From assembly GCA_003229495.1 (NCBI GenBank), contig QIEB01000248.1:1-11138 (forward strand): DNA of 11,138 bases, written 5' to 3'. Below are positions 1 through 6,465 of this stretch, in pieces. The notes below the pieces were generated by a model, which had not been told where the DNA came from, searched no databases, and worked only from the letters and a program-made list of their open reading frames with translations. The translations under genes were made by a program, and so were the position numbers. Numbering within the stretch: position 1 is the first letter of the stretch; each line of letters opens with the position of its first letter. Origin of the DNA: Flammeovirgaceae bacterium. Lineage in GTDB: Bacteria > Bacteroidota > Bacteroidia > Cytophagales > Cyclobacteriaceae.

Positions 1-88
1 AAATAATTGGTTATTATCTGATTATAGTCAAAAATATAGTTATAATATTACTATTGCAATTTTATAGTACAAAAAAATGTGTGTCTGA

Positions 89-121
89 TTTGTTTAAAGC
101 CCTGGTTGATGGTTATATTTG
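89..121 (+). promoter_or_regulatory. Candidate Bacteroidota-type promoter for the PspC-like gene
   Basis: TTTG at 89-92 is followed after 21 bases by TATATTTG at 114-121. This fits the known Bacteroidota primary sigma factor pattern (-33 TTTG, -7 TAnnTTTG, spacer about 17-23). Transcription would start near 127-130, just before an AAAGAGGA purine stretch (127-134) and the ATG at 139. That geometry is the main reason to reject the upstream ATG at 79, which would lie ahead of the promoter. No experimental support is available. Confidence 0.5.
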
Positions 122-138
122 GATACAAAGAGGACTTT

Positions 139-351
139 ATGAAAAAAATACAGCAATATTTTGAGTCTCAAGCGTTTGGAGTGTGCGCAAAGTTAGGTGA
201 AAAATTCAGAATTCCAACTTCTAGTATTCGAATATTTTTTATCTACGCTTCCTTTCTTACCTTCGGTTCTCCGTTACTATTATATCTCGTCCTGGCTTAT
301 ATTATGAACATCAGGAAGCACCTAAGAAGATATAATACTATTTGGTATTAG
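139..351 (+). CDS. Small PspC-domain membrane protein
   Basis: A 70-residue protein that is essentially one PspC domain. PspC-family proteins are small inner-membrane proteins, first known as envelope-stress (phage shock) regulators; the role of these minimal Bacteroidota versions is not established. The family pattern is visible: an N-terminal amphipathic stretch (KKIQQYFESQ), then GVCAKLGEKF (about 14-23), IRIFFIY (about 31-37) and a hydrophobic span of roughly 35-55 with a GSPLLLYLVLAYI core, followed by a basic tail. I chose the ATG at 139 because it has an AAAGAGGA purine stretch just upstream and a candidate promoter at 89-121. The in-frame ATG at 79 adds 20 residues that do not look like the family. 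The gene is convergent with the glycosyltransferase, and the two stop codons overlap (348-351). No other psp genes are present. Family call fairly sure, function unknown. Confidence 0.75.
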   Translation: MKKIQQYFESQAFGVCAKLGEKFRIPTSSIRIFFIYASFLTFGSPLLLYLVLAYIMNIRKHLRRYNTIWY

Positions 352-1358
352 TCAGAACCCCTGAGTAATCGAAAAGTACGTTTCCCTTTTATAAAGTACT
401 CCCAGGCCAAAACGACCTTAAACAATTTCACCCGGTAGGGGGCCTTAAACTCACCCCTTCTTTTCAAAGTTTGTGGAAACGTCCATAAAAACATTAACTC
501 AGCCCTTAGTACCGCCAGGAAGTGGGACAGGGATCCCTGGATAAGAAATCGAATGCTTGCCACTAAATCAAGCACCATCCTCACTGGTAATTTCCAAATA
601 AGATCTTGTATAGAGCAGTTTTTCAATAATAGTTGCAGCCCATTACGGAAATTCAGATAAGTTTTGAATGGATTACTATCATTGAGCGTCCCTCCCCTTA
701 AATGGTAAATGTGGCTATTGCCTACGTAGGCTGTCTGATAACCTGCTCTGTGGCTCCGCCAGCAAAGATCAATTTCTTCCATATGAGCAAAGAATTCTTC
801 ATCGAACCCGCCTAACTCCTTAAAAATACTTGACCTGATGAAAAAACAAGCACCCCCAGCCCAGAAAATGATTCGATTGTCGTCGTATTGTCCATAGTCT
901 TTCTCCAGGTAATTAAATATGCGTCCCCGGCAAAACGGATAACCTAAAATATCCAGATAGCCTCCGGCTGCCCCGGCATAGTCAAACTGGGTCTTATGCT
1001 GCAGTGATAGTATTTTTGGCTGACAAATGGCCACCTCAGGATGAGATCGCATAAATCGTATCATCTGCACTGCCCAACCGGGTGTCACCTCTACATCAGA
1101 ATTTAAGAGGATATAATTATCCGCCTGAACATAGGCTAACCCTTTATTGTATCCCCCGCTAAAACCATAATTCTTATTAAGTGATATTAGTTGGACATCG
1201 GGGTAATTATTCTTAAGCAAAGCTACTGATGCATCATCCGAATTGTTGTCAATAACCGCTATCTGACAATTTGCGGAGTTAGTAACTACCTTTGGTAAGA
1301 AGCGCTTAAGGTAGTCAACCCCATTGTAATTGAGGATGACGATGGCTGTTTTATCCAT
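348..1358 (-). CDS. Family 2 glycosyltransferase (GT-A fold, rhamnosyltransferase-like)
   Basis: A 336-residue cytoplasmic or membrane-associated glycosyltransferase expected to move a sugar from a nucleotide donor to a cell-surface polysaccharide or glycoprotein acceptor. The N-terminus AIVILNYNG (5-13) is the classic GT2 start. VIDNNSDD (35-42) binds the nucleotide, LLNSDVEV (84-91) holds the metal-binding DxD-type Asp88, and FWAGGACFFIRS (165-176) precedes GGFDEEFF (183-190). MEEIDLCWR (193-201) matches the ED-type catalytic-base region, followed by HLRGGT (219-224). The C-terminal 90 residues are basic and partly hydrophobic, suggesting membrane association. This arrangement resembles WbbL-like rhamnosyltransferases, but donor and acceptor cannot be read from sequence. 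Its ATG overlaps the end of the YbaB gene by 8 bases, so it is probably translationally coupled and the last gene of the hisS-side cluster. There is no polysaccharide cluster around it, so it is an isolated transferase. Confidence 0.9.
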   Translation of the reverse strand: MDKTAIVILNYNGVDYLKRFLPKVVTNSANCQIAVIDNNSDDASVALLKNNYPDVQLISLNKNYGFSGGYNKGLAYVQADNYILLNSDVEVTPGWAVQMIRFMRSHPEVAICQPKILSLQHKTQFDYAGAAGGYLDILGYPFCRGRIFNYLEKDYGQYDDNRIIFWAGGACFFIRSSIFKELGGFDEEFFAHMEEIDLCWRSHRAGYQTAYVGNSHIYHLRGGTLNDSNPFKTYLNFRNGLQLLLKNCSIQDLIWKLPVRMVLDLVASIRFLIQGSLSHFLAVLRAELMFLWTFPQTLKRRGEFKAPYRVKLFKVVLAWEYFIKGKRTFRLLRGSD

Positions 1359-1689
1359 TTAGGATACTGCCAATATCGAGACCAGGTATGTTGGGTAATA
1401 ATCCCTCGGTACTTTCCTTCATCATTTGCCTGGCCTTTTCTTCTACTGCCTCGGAGGCCTTATTCACAGCAGCGATTATTAGATCCTTACGCATTTCTGC
1501 ATCGTCTGGTGAATTTAAAGATTCATCAATACGAAGGTCAACCAGCAATTTCTTCCCGTTAACCACTGCTTTTACTAATCCGGCACCTGACTCACCTTCC
1601 GCGGTAATATTTACCAGGTTGTTCTGAGCAGCTTTAATTTTACCCTGGGCATCTTTAATCTGCCCCATTATTTTCATCATATCAAACAT
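1351..1689 (-). CDS. YbaB/EbfC family nucleoid-associated protein
   Basis: A small DNA-binding protein of about 112 residues that forms dimers and coats the nucleoid in other bacteria. Seen here: an N-terminal helix rich in Met, Lys and Gln (MFDMMKIMGQIKDAQGKIKAAQ), a central beta sheet with the family pattern AEGESGAGLVKAVVNGKKLLVDLRID, then a long acidic/basic helix (DAEMRKDLIIAAVNKASEAVEEKARQMM) and a C-terminal LPNIPGLDIG segment typical of the family. I prefer the ATG at 1689 because related proteins begin MFDMM. A TTG at 1698 would add three residues and overlap the upstream stop codon (TTGA at 1698-1695). The gene lies immediately after the secreted-protein gene and overlaps the glycosyltransferase by 8 bases, so all three are probably co-transcribed. 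In many bacteria ybaB accompanies dnaX and recR; neither is visible here. Confidence 0.9.
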   Translation of the reverse strand: MFDMMKIMGQIKDAQGKIKAAQNNLVNITAEGESGAGLVKAVVNGKKLLVDLRIDESLNSPDDAEMRKDLIIAAVNKASEAVEEKARQMMKESTEGLLPNIPGLDIGSILNG

Positions 1690-1694
1690 GTCAA

Positions 1695-3623
1695 TCAAAA
1701 ATTTCTTAAAAGATGTACTGTTCCGTTCATTGTCAGGGACCTTCCTTTAGAGTCTGTTGCTTGTATTTTGTAAACGTAGGTGGCCTCCGGAATTAAAGAT
1801 CCCTTATAAACACCATTCCATCCCTGTTCCAGGTCCGTGGTATGGTATAATAACTCACCCCAACTACTGTAAATCTCCATACTATACTCTTTAATAAAAA
1901 GACCTTTGGCAGTAAATGTATCATTAAGCCCATCATTGTTAGGAGTGAAGCTATTGGGAACAAACACCTGTAGTGGAATATCTTCCATTACTACATTGGA
2001 ATAACTCCTAAGTGGAATTGAATCATTTGAGATGGCTACAATTCTATATTGACTAACTTGCCGGTTTTGATTTATGGGGTCTTGATAGCCGGTGGCAGTA
2101 TTGCCTAAGCTGATAGGAGGGCCTACCAGTACCCCATTTTCATCCATTATTTCCAATTCATAGTCGCTGACTCCGTTTTCCCATCCTAATTGGGGTGTCC
2201 AATTTAAATCAAAACTCTTATTGCCAACATTGGTGCCGGCCAATAGAATCGCACAAGCGGTGACACTGACTGGCGACTGGTTTCCGCAAGTGTTTTGATA
2301 GATGATGTAATAACAATATGTATTCACCTGGGGTCGAAGATTTTGATCGGTGAATGGCAGAGAACTTTCTGTTCCAATGGGCTGGAAGCCCTCATTATTT
2401 TCCGATCGAAACACTTGATAGAAGTCGATGGGACTTGTGGGAGTCCATTCCAGAGTTATACTGCTACCGGTTATAGAGGCTGTCAGTGAGGTTATTGCCG
2501 GCGGTGGAAGGCTGTTGATCCCAGTGACACAATTTTCAACACTAGTGCTTCGGCTGCCATTGGTGTAAACTGTAGTAATTCGATAACAATAGACCACATT
2601 ACAGTCCACGGAATTATCTGTAAAATCTGTAATGTTGCTGTTGGTAATTGGGGGACCAAGGGGGACGTTATTTTTTGTCAGCTCATACCGGTCAAAATTA
2701 ATCGGTATGGTGCCCCAATTAATCTGGTTTTGGCCTTCCTGGGCCATTACCTGAATGTTGGTTGAACATATGGTATCAGAATAAGTACGGTTGTTATTAC
2801 ATATATCCACAGCCGCGATCCGGAAGCAGTATATATTGTCCACTGTATTTATGCCGGACACCGTTTGGACGGCGCCACTCAGAAGGCCTGCATCGGTAAA
2901 ACCTGAGGTTCCGTTGGCTGACATCTCTAATACATAATTTACATTAGGGTTTAAATTGAAATCGAGATCAATGGTTCCATTCAATAGTCCCTGGTTGGTT
3001 ACCGTTACCTGGGAAAATGTAGCATCTGGAATGTTGTTTACCGGGGTCAAGATAGTGGTGCTATCGCCGCAATTGACCGGTCCGTTGTTAAAAAAACCAC
3101 TCACTGAGATAGGATAACTAGTTATACCAGCAGGATAATTGTGTGTCATGTTAGAAGTAGGAGGCGACCCATCGCCATAGTCCACCAGAAACTGATCGTA
3201 TTGAGTGTCTGTTATGTTTACTGCAACCCCGTAGTTGTTGCACAGGGTGACATTAAATTCAGGAGGCTGCGGTGCCAGAACTTCAATCACTAAGGTATCG
3301 GTCCGGGGCACCAGGTTGGTTAACACTTGTACAAGTGTATACCTGCCTGGTAGACTATAGGTAAATGATTTGGTACTGGTTGGGGCCATGGAAGCACAGG
3401 CACTTACATCATACTTTGGGGAGGAAACATCACAGGTATCCGTATCAAAAAAATATTGATCATTGATTTCACCTGAGGTATTGGTAACAGTTACTGTTAA
3501 TGGGACACATCCTTTTATATAGTCCACTTCAAACCGCCCCAAGGGACTACTGATCTGACCCCATGCCGGAACTGATAAAACCAGTAATATGATCCAGAGA
3601 ATATGGAAAAGGGTTTTGCGCAT
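1695..3623 (-). CDS. Secreted PKD/fibronectin-type repeat protein with type IX secretion (type B) C-terminal sorting domain
   Basis: A 642-residue surface or secreted protein of unknown specific role, perhaps an adhesin. It opens with a Sec signal peptide (RK then a hydrophobic stretch to about residue 20, probable cleavage near AWG-Q). Next come a PKD-like module (about 29-100, ending YSLPGRYTLVQV) and a second PKD-like segment (about 120-190, with VDYGDGSPP). Three or four fibronectin type III-like repeats follow from about 195 to 545. Each of the first three carries a Tyr-Cys-aromatic strand (YCFRIAAV, YCYRITTV, YCYYIIYQ), and the fourth has QYRIVAI instead. Residues 553-642 are a clear gliding-motility-associated C-terminal domain: VFVPNSFTPNNDGLNDTF, then EIYSSWGELLY, GWNG and YVYKI. 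This domain is the recognised signal for type IX secretion and surface attachment. It lies 117 bases downstream of hisS and runs straight into ybaB. Confidence 0.9.
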   Translation of the reverse strand: MRKTLFHILWIILLVLSVPAWGQISSPLGRFEVDYIKGCVPLTVTVTNTSGEINDQYFFDTDTCDVSSPKYDVSACASMAPTSTKSFTYSLPGRYTLVQVLTNLVPRTDTLVIEVLAPQPPEFNVTLCNNYGVAVNITDTQYDQFLVDYGDGSPPTSNMTHNYPAGITSYPISVSGFFNNGPVNCGDSTTILTPVNNIPDATFSQVTVTNQGLLNGTIDLDFNLNPNVNYVLEMSANGTSGFTDAGLLSGAVQTVSGINTVDNIYCFRIAAVDICNNNRTYSDTICSTNIQVMAQEGQNQINWGTIPINFDRYELTKNNVPLGPPITNSNITDFTDNSVDCNVVYCYRITTVYTNGSRSTSVENCVTGINSLPPPAITSLTASITGSSITLEWTPTSPIDFYQVFRSENNEGFQPIGTESSLPFTDQNLRPQVNTYCYYIIYQNTCGNQSPVSVTACAILLAGTNVGNKSFDLNWTPQLGWENGVSDYELEIMDENGVLVGPPISLGNTATGYQDPINQNRQVSQYRIVAISNDSIPLRSYSNVVMEDIPLQVFVPNSFTPNNDGLNDTFTAKGLFIKEYSMEIYSSWGELLYHTTDLEQGWNGVYKGSLIPEATYVYKIQATDSKGRSLTMNGTVHLLRNF

Positions 3624-3687
3624 AAATCTACCTACTGGACGGGAAATTATGGGGCAATGTATGGTAATTGCGTGGTATTCTGTTAGT

Positions 3688-3705
3688 AAACGCCAATATG
3701 CGTTT
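3688..3705 (-). terminator. Hairpin behind hisS, possible weak terminator
   Basis: AAACGC (3688-3693) and GCGTTT (3700-3705) form a perfect 6-pair stem with a 6-base loop, about 35 bases past the hisS stop. On the minus strand the run of T after the stem is only three bases, so termination would be weak and the next gene may still be read through. A second small inverted repeat (GCAAT/ATTGC at 3654-3671) lies nearer the next gene's start. Confidence 0.25.
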
Positions 3706-3740
3706 TGAATTTTAGTATTCAGCTGTTTGTTTAGGCATAT

Positions 3741-5120
3741 TCATTTATGTCCTTTCTTTAATAATCCCACAAGTTGTTCCTCCGTTAGTTGTTCCTGAGT
3801 ACCCTCAGCCATGTGCTTAACAGTTAATTTGCCACTTGATACTTCATCAGGGCCTATTAAAACTACCAATGGCACACCTTTTTTGTTGGCATAGTTGAGT
3901 GGTTTTTTGAGTTTACCGCGGTCCGGGTATAATTCGCTGGCCACCCCGTTCTTTCTCAGTTTGGAAAGTACTGTCAATGCGTAGCGCTCGCTCTCGCCGT
4001 CCAGGGCCACCAGCAATACCTCACTAGAACTCAATTCTTCTTCCGGAAATAATTGCAACTGTTCCATTACATCATAGACGCGGTCGACTCCAAAGCTGAT
4101 CCCTACTCCGGAAACATCCGGCAGACCGAAAATGCCAGTCAGGTCATCATAACGACCTCCACCACAAACACTGCTCATTTGAGCATTATTTACTACCACT
4201 TCAAAAATGGTCCCGGTGTAGTAGGCAAGACCTCTGGCAAGACTCACATTGACTTCAACATGGGAATTACTAATTCCCATATCGGAAACATGTTGCAAGA
4301 TTGTCTCAAGATCGCCCATTCCTTTTTTTCCGGAATTTGAATTCTGAATAAAGTCCTGTAGCGGTTGTTTTAGCTGCTCCCAGGTTCCCTGCCACTGTAG
4401 TAGTGGTTCCAGCTTGGTCAATTGATCTTTTTCGAAGCCTTTACTTTCCAATTCCAGAAGGACCTTTTCTGGTCCAATCTTGTTCAGCTTGTCAAGAGAT
4501 ACTGCCAGTTCAGTTTGCCTGCCGGAAGCCCCGATTGCCTCTGAAATCCCCGCCAACAACTGCCGGTGGTTGACTTGAATAGTGTAATCCTTAATTCCTA
4601 ACCCAGCGAACACTTCGTGGACCATGGCAATAATCTCCGCCTCACATAGCAAGGAAGAAGTACCCACTACATCGGCATCACATTGATAGAACTCCCGGTA
4701 CCGGCCTTTTTGTGGACGATCGGCCCGCCACACCGGTTGCATCTGATATCGTTTAAAGGGAAAGGCGATCTCATGCCTATTCATAGCAACATACCTGGCA
4801 AATGGTACCGTCAGGTCATAACGCAGTCCTTTTGAGGCAATTTTCGGCAATAATTTCTTGTGTCCAGCTTCAAAATCTACCGAAGTTGCTTTTTTTAGAA
4901 AATCACCGGAATCCACAATCTTGTAGAGTAGTTGATCTCCTTCATCTCCGTATTTTCCGGTCAATACCGAAAGGTTTTCCATACTGGGAGTCTCCAGTGG
5001 TTGAAAGCCAAATTTTCGAAAAACACCTTGTATGGTCTGAAAAATATATTGTCTCCTGGCCATCACCTGAGGGCCAAAATCACGGGTTCCTTTGGGAATG
5101 CCCAAGTGGGTTGAACTCAT
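3741..5120 (-). CDS. hisS: Histidyl-tRNA synthetase
   Basis: Class II aminoacyl-tRNA synthetase that charges tRNA-His with histidine in the cytoplasm, using ATP. At 459 residues it is a normal length for the bacterial enzyme. Visible motifs: KGTRDF (10-15) at the N-terminus, RYDLTVPFARYVA (100-112), PVWRADRPQKGRYREFYQCDAD (129-150; class II motif 2 loop), the histidine-recognition segment LARGLAYYTG (294-303), CGGGRYDDL (319-327), and motif 3 GVGISFGVDRV (338-348). The last ~95 residues (SEVLLVALDGESERYALTVLSKLRKNG onward) are the anticodon-binding domain. The ATG at 5120 gives MSSTHLGIPKGTRDF, which fits the family start. Its upstream region is shared with a divergent small basic protein gene (5256-5426). 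No T-box-like leader is visible: there are only 135 bases between the two starts. Confidence 0.97.
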   Translation of the reverse strand: MSSTHLGIPKGTRDFGPQVMARRQYIFQTIQGVFRKFGFQPLETPSMENLSVLTGKYGDEGDQLLYKIVDSGDFLKKATSVDFEAGHKKLLPKIASKGLRYDLTVPFARYVAMNRHEIAFPFKRYQMQPVWRADRPQKGRYREFYQCDADVVGTSSLLCEAEIIAMVHEVFAGLGIKDYTIQVNHRQLLAGISEAIGASGRQTELAVSLDKLNKIGPEKVLLELESKGFEKDQLTKLEPLLQWQGTWEQLKQPLQDFIQNSNSGKKGMGDLETILQHVSDMGISNSHVEVNVSLARGLAYYTGTIFEVVVNNAQMSSVCGGGRYDDLTGIFGLPDVSGVGISFGVDRVYDVMEQLQLFPEEELSSSEVLLVALDGESERYALTVLSKLRKNGVASELYPDRGKLKKPLNYANKKGVPLVVLIGPDEVSSGKLTVKHMAEGTQEQLTEEQLVGLLKKGHK

Positions 5121-5134
5121 AAAAACTCTTTAGT

Positions 5135-5166
5135 CAAATACAAAAAAGCAACGATTTGGATTCAAA
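5135..5166 (-). promoter_or_regulatory. Possible hisS promoter
   Basis: Read on the minus strand, TTTG (5166-5163) is followed after 20 bases by TGTATTTG (5142-5135), one mismatch from the Bacteroidota -7 element TAnnTTTG. Transcription would then start only about 8 bases before the hisS ATG, giving a nearly leaderless message, which lowers confidence. Confidence 0.3.
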
Positions 5167-5222
5167 ATCAAAAAGGAACAGAAAATATTCTTTACGCTGC
5201 ATGGTTATTCCTCTGAAACTTT

Positions 5223-5230
5223 TAAATTTG
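5223..5230 (+). promoter_or_regulatory. Possible -7 element for the small basic protein gene
   Basis: TAAATTTG matches the Bacteroidota -7 element TAnnTTTG exactly and lies 25 bases before the ATG at 5256. I see no TTTG at the expected -33 distance, so this is half a promoter match. Confidence 0.3.
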
Positions 5231-5255
5231 CAGCTCGATTTTTATTCATAGAATC

Positions 5256-5426
5256 ATGGGAGTAACAAGATTAAAAAGGAAAGACCGGCGAAACAAGGCC
5301 AAAGCCGCCAATAGGGTGAAAAGAATTAAACAGTTAAGCTGGCGACCGGTAATCAAAAAATTGGAGTTGACCCCTGAGGTCACTGCTTCTCAAGAAGAGG
5401 TTGCTGCTTCCCAAGAAGAAGAATAG
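5256..5426 (+). CDS. Small basic protein divergent from hisS (hypothetical)
   Basis: A 56-residue open frame, ATG to TAG, with strongly asymmetric composition. The N-terminal half is packed with Lys and Arg (MGVTRLKRKDRRNKAKAANRVKRIKQ in order, given here as two parts: residues 1-14 and 15-26), and the C-terminal third is acidic (EVTASQEEVAASQEEE). No membrane segment or cysteine is present. The basic half looks like an RNA- or ribosome-binding peptide; that is an inference from charge only. Short proteins starting MGVTRLKRK/MGITRLKRK occur, as I recall, in other Bacteroidota, which is why I call this a real gene; I cannot confirm it without a search. The acidic tail contains a 7-residue tandem duplication (5379-5420). 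It is transcribed away from hisS and ends 14 bases before the convergent phosphoesterase gene. Confidence 0.65.
   Translation: MGVTRLKRKDRRNKAKAANRVKRIKQLSWRPVIKKLELTPEVTASQEEVAASQEEE
5379..5420 (+). repeat. 21-base tandem duplication inside the small basic protein
   Basis: Two in-frame 21-base units, 5379-5399 and 5400-5420, encode VTASQEE and VAASQEE. They differ at four bases (GTC/GTT, ACT/GCT, TCT/TCC and GAG/GAA); three of the changes are silent and one is Thr to Ala. The duplication lengthens the acidic tail without breaking the frame. Confidence 0.8.
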
Positions 5427-5440
5427 CCGGATACTCCAAC

Positions 5441-5944
5441 TCAAATACTTCCTCTTTTACCCATTTCAATAACTTCCAGATTGGTGACTTTCCCTTTTTC
5501 AAGGGTCAATCTTATTATGGTTTTTATGTGATGAAATCCCTGTCTTCCGGCGGCGCCGGGGTTGATATACCACATATCATTAAAACCAGGGTCTTTCATC
5601 ACTTTGAGTATGTGACTGTGCCCACAGATTAGTACATCCGGTGGTGAAGCTCCCAACATGGATTTAATGTGCCTGCTGTATCTACCCGGCCTTCCGGCAA
5701 TATGTGTTATCAGTACTCGTACCCCTGATCTATTTAACCAAAGGTCTTTGGGGCACCGAAGACGAATGTCTTGCCCATCGATGTTTCCGTAAACTCCGAA
5801 AGTTGGCCTTATTCTTTCCAGGGACTCGAGTACCGGGAGTGTTCCAATATCTCCCGCGTGCCATATTTCATCGCAGATATCGAAGTAAGATTCGACTTTA
5901 GGGTCCAGATAGCCATGGGTGTCAGAAATCAGGCCGATGGTCAT
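5441..5944 (-). CDS. YfcE/MJ0936-family metallophosphoesterase
   Basis: A 167-residue cytoplasmic calcineurin-like phosphoesterase of the compact YfcE/MJ0936 type. These enzymes hydrolyse phosphodiesters in vitro with two bound metals (often Mn), and their natural substrate is usually unknown. All metal-ligand motifs are intact: SDTHG (Asp8, His10), HAGDIG (Asp32), YGNID (Asn54), THIAG (His81) and CGHSH (His109, His111). YINPGAAG (about 126-133) is the typical C-terminal loop. Length is normal for the family. The start at 5944 places the first beta strand (TIGLISDTHG) at residue 2, as expected. It is divergent from the HExxH protein gene and convergent with the small basic gene, so it is probably monocistronic. 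Family certain, substrate not. Confidence 0.93.
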   Translation of the reverse strand: MTIGLISDTHGYLDPKVESYFDICDEIWHAGDIGTLPVLESLERIRPTFGVYGNIDGQDIRLRCPKDLWLNRSGVRVLITHIAGRPGRYSRHIKSMLGASPPDVLICGHSHILKVMKDPGFNDMWYINPGAAGRQGFHHIKTIIRLTLEKGKVTNLEVIEMGKRGSI

Positions 5945-5951
5945 AGGTTAA

Positions 5952-5988
5952 TGATTGAGGGATTGAATGATGGATTGACTGAATGACA
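5952..5988. repeat. Degenerate GATTGA short repeats upstream of the phosphoesterase gene
   Basis: GATTGA occurs at 5953-5958, 5961-5966 and 5973-5978, within two loosely repeated 12-base units (GGATTGAATGAT, GGATTGACTGAA). They lie directly before the phosphoesterase start codon, in the 162-base divergent intergenic region. They look like low-complexity slippage products; a binding-site role is not supported. Confidence 0.4.
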
Positions 5989-6106
5989 CTCTAATCAGTT
6001 AATGAGGTTATGGTAGAGCAAAGTTGACAAAAACTAAGAAAAAATTACCTCAAGTGAAGATTAACATTTAATAATTGCAAATTGCGAAACACCGTATCAT
6101 CACCTC

Positions 6107-6454
6107 ATGATTATTAGAACCAGCTTAGTGAGAATTCTATCATTTGGATTTGCCAGTGGGATATGCTTGTATCCTTTTGTGCTTATTGGAAAAGAGATTG
6201 AAGTAACAGAGCGTCTTTTGAACCATGAGAAAATCCATATGAAACAACAACTGGAGACTTTAATTCTACCATTTTACCTGTGGTACCTGATAGAATTTAT
6301 TATTAGAATTCTTCAGTACCGGAACTTTGAAAAAGCCTATCGCAATATTAGTTTTGAAAGAGAGGCTTACTATTTTGAGTCACACATAGAATATTTGAAC
6401 CGCCGGAAAAGATATGCCTGGACAGGGTTTTTGGATCAGGAAAATCCCGGCTAA
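6107..6454 (+). CDS. Small HExxH-containing membrane protein (putative metallopeptidase-like, function unknown)
   Basis: A 115-residue protein with a zinc-peptidase-like signature. NHEKIHMKQQLE contains His40-Glu41-x-x-His44, and FEREAYYFE (83-91) supplies Glu84/Glu86 as a possible third zinc ligand about 40 residues later, as in gluzincins. Hydrophobic stretches at about 8-28 and 51-70 (LILPFYLWYLIEFIIRIL) flank the HExxH helix, suggesting an active site at or in the membrane. The tail is basic (LNRRKRYAW). I recognise the pattern (PFxxI, NHExIHxxQQxE, FYxWYxIEF, AYxxIxFExEAY) as a recurring small Bacteroidota protein without assigned function. Eleven bases separate it from the downstream peroxiredoxin-like gene, so they are probably co-transcribed. 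Peptidase activity is inferred from motif only; at this length it lacks most of a normal protease fold. Confidence 0.8.
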   Translation: MIIRTSLVRILSFGFASGICLYPFVLIGKEIEVTERLLNHEKIHMKQQLETLILPFYLWYLIEFIIRILQYRNFEKAYRNISFEREAYYFESHIEYLNRRKRYAWTGFLDQENPG

Positions 6455-6465
6455 ACCATTATTTC

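Noticed and set aside
79..138. Upstream ATG extension of the PspC-like protein
   Set aside because: The extra 20 residues do not resemble the family, and the candidate promoter at 89-121 lies inside them.
1388..1627. Plus-strand 79-residue frame
   Set aside because: Lies wholly inside ybaB on the opposite strand; composition is a mirror of that gene.
4053..5122. Three plus-strand frames across hisS
   Set aside because: They are antisense shadows of a clearly intact histidyl-tRNA synthetase.
5121..5255. T-box or attenuation leader for hisS
   Set aside because: The stretch is short, A-rich and shared with a divergent gene; no T-box core, His-codon leader peptide or terminator hairpin is visible.
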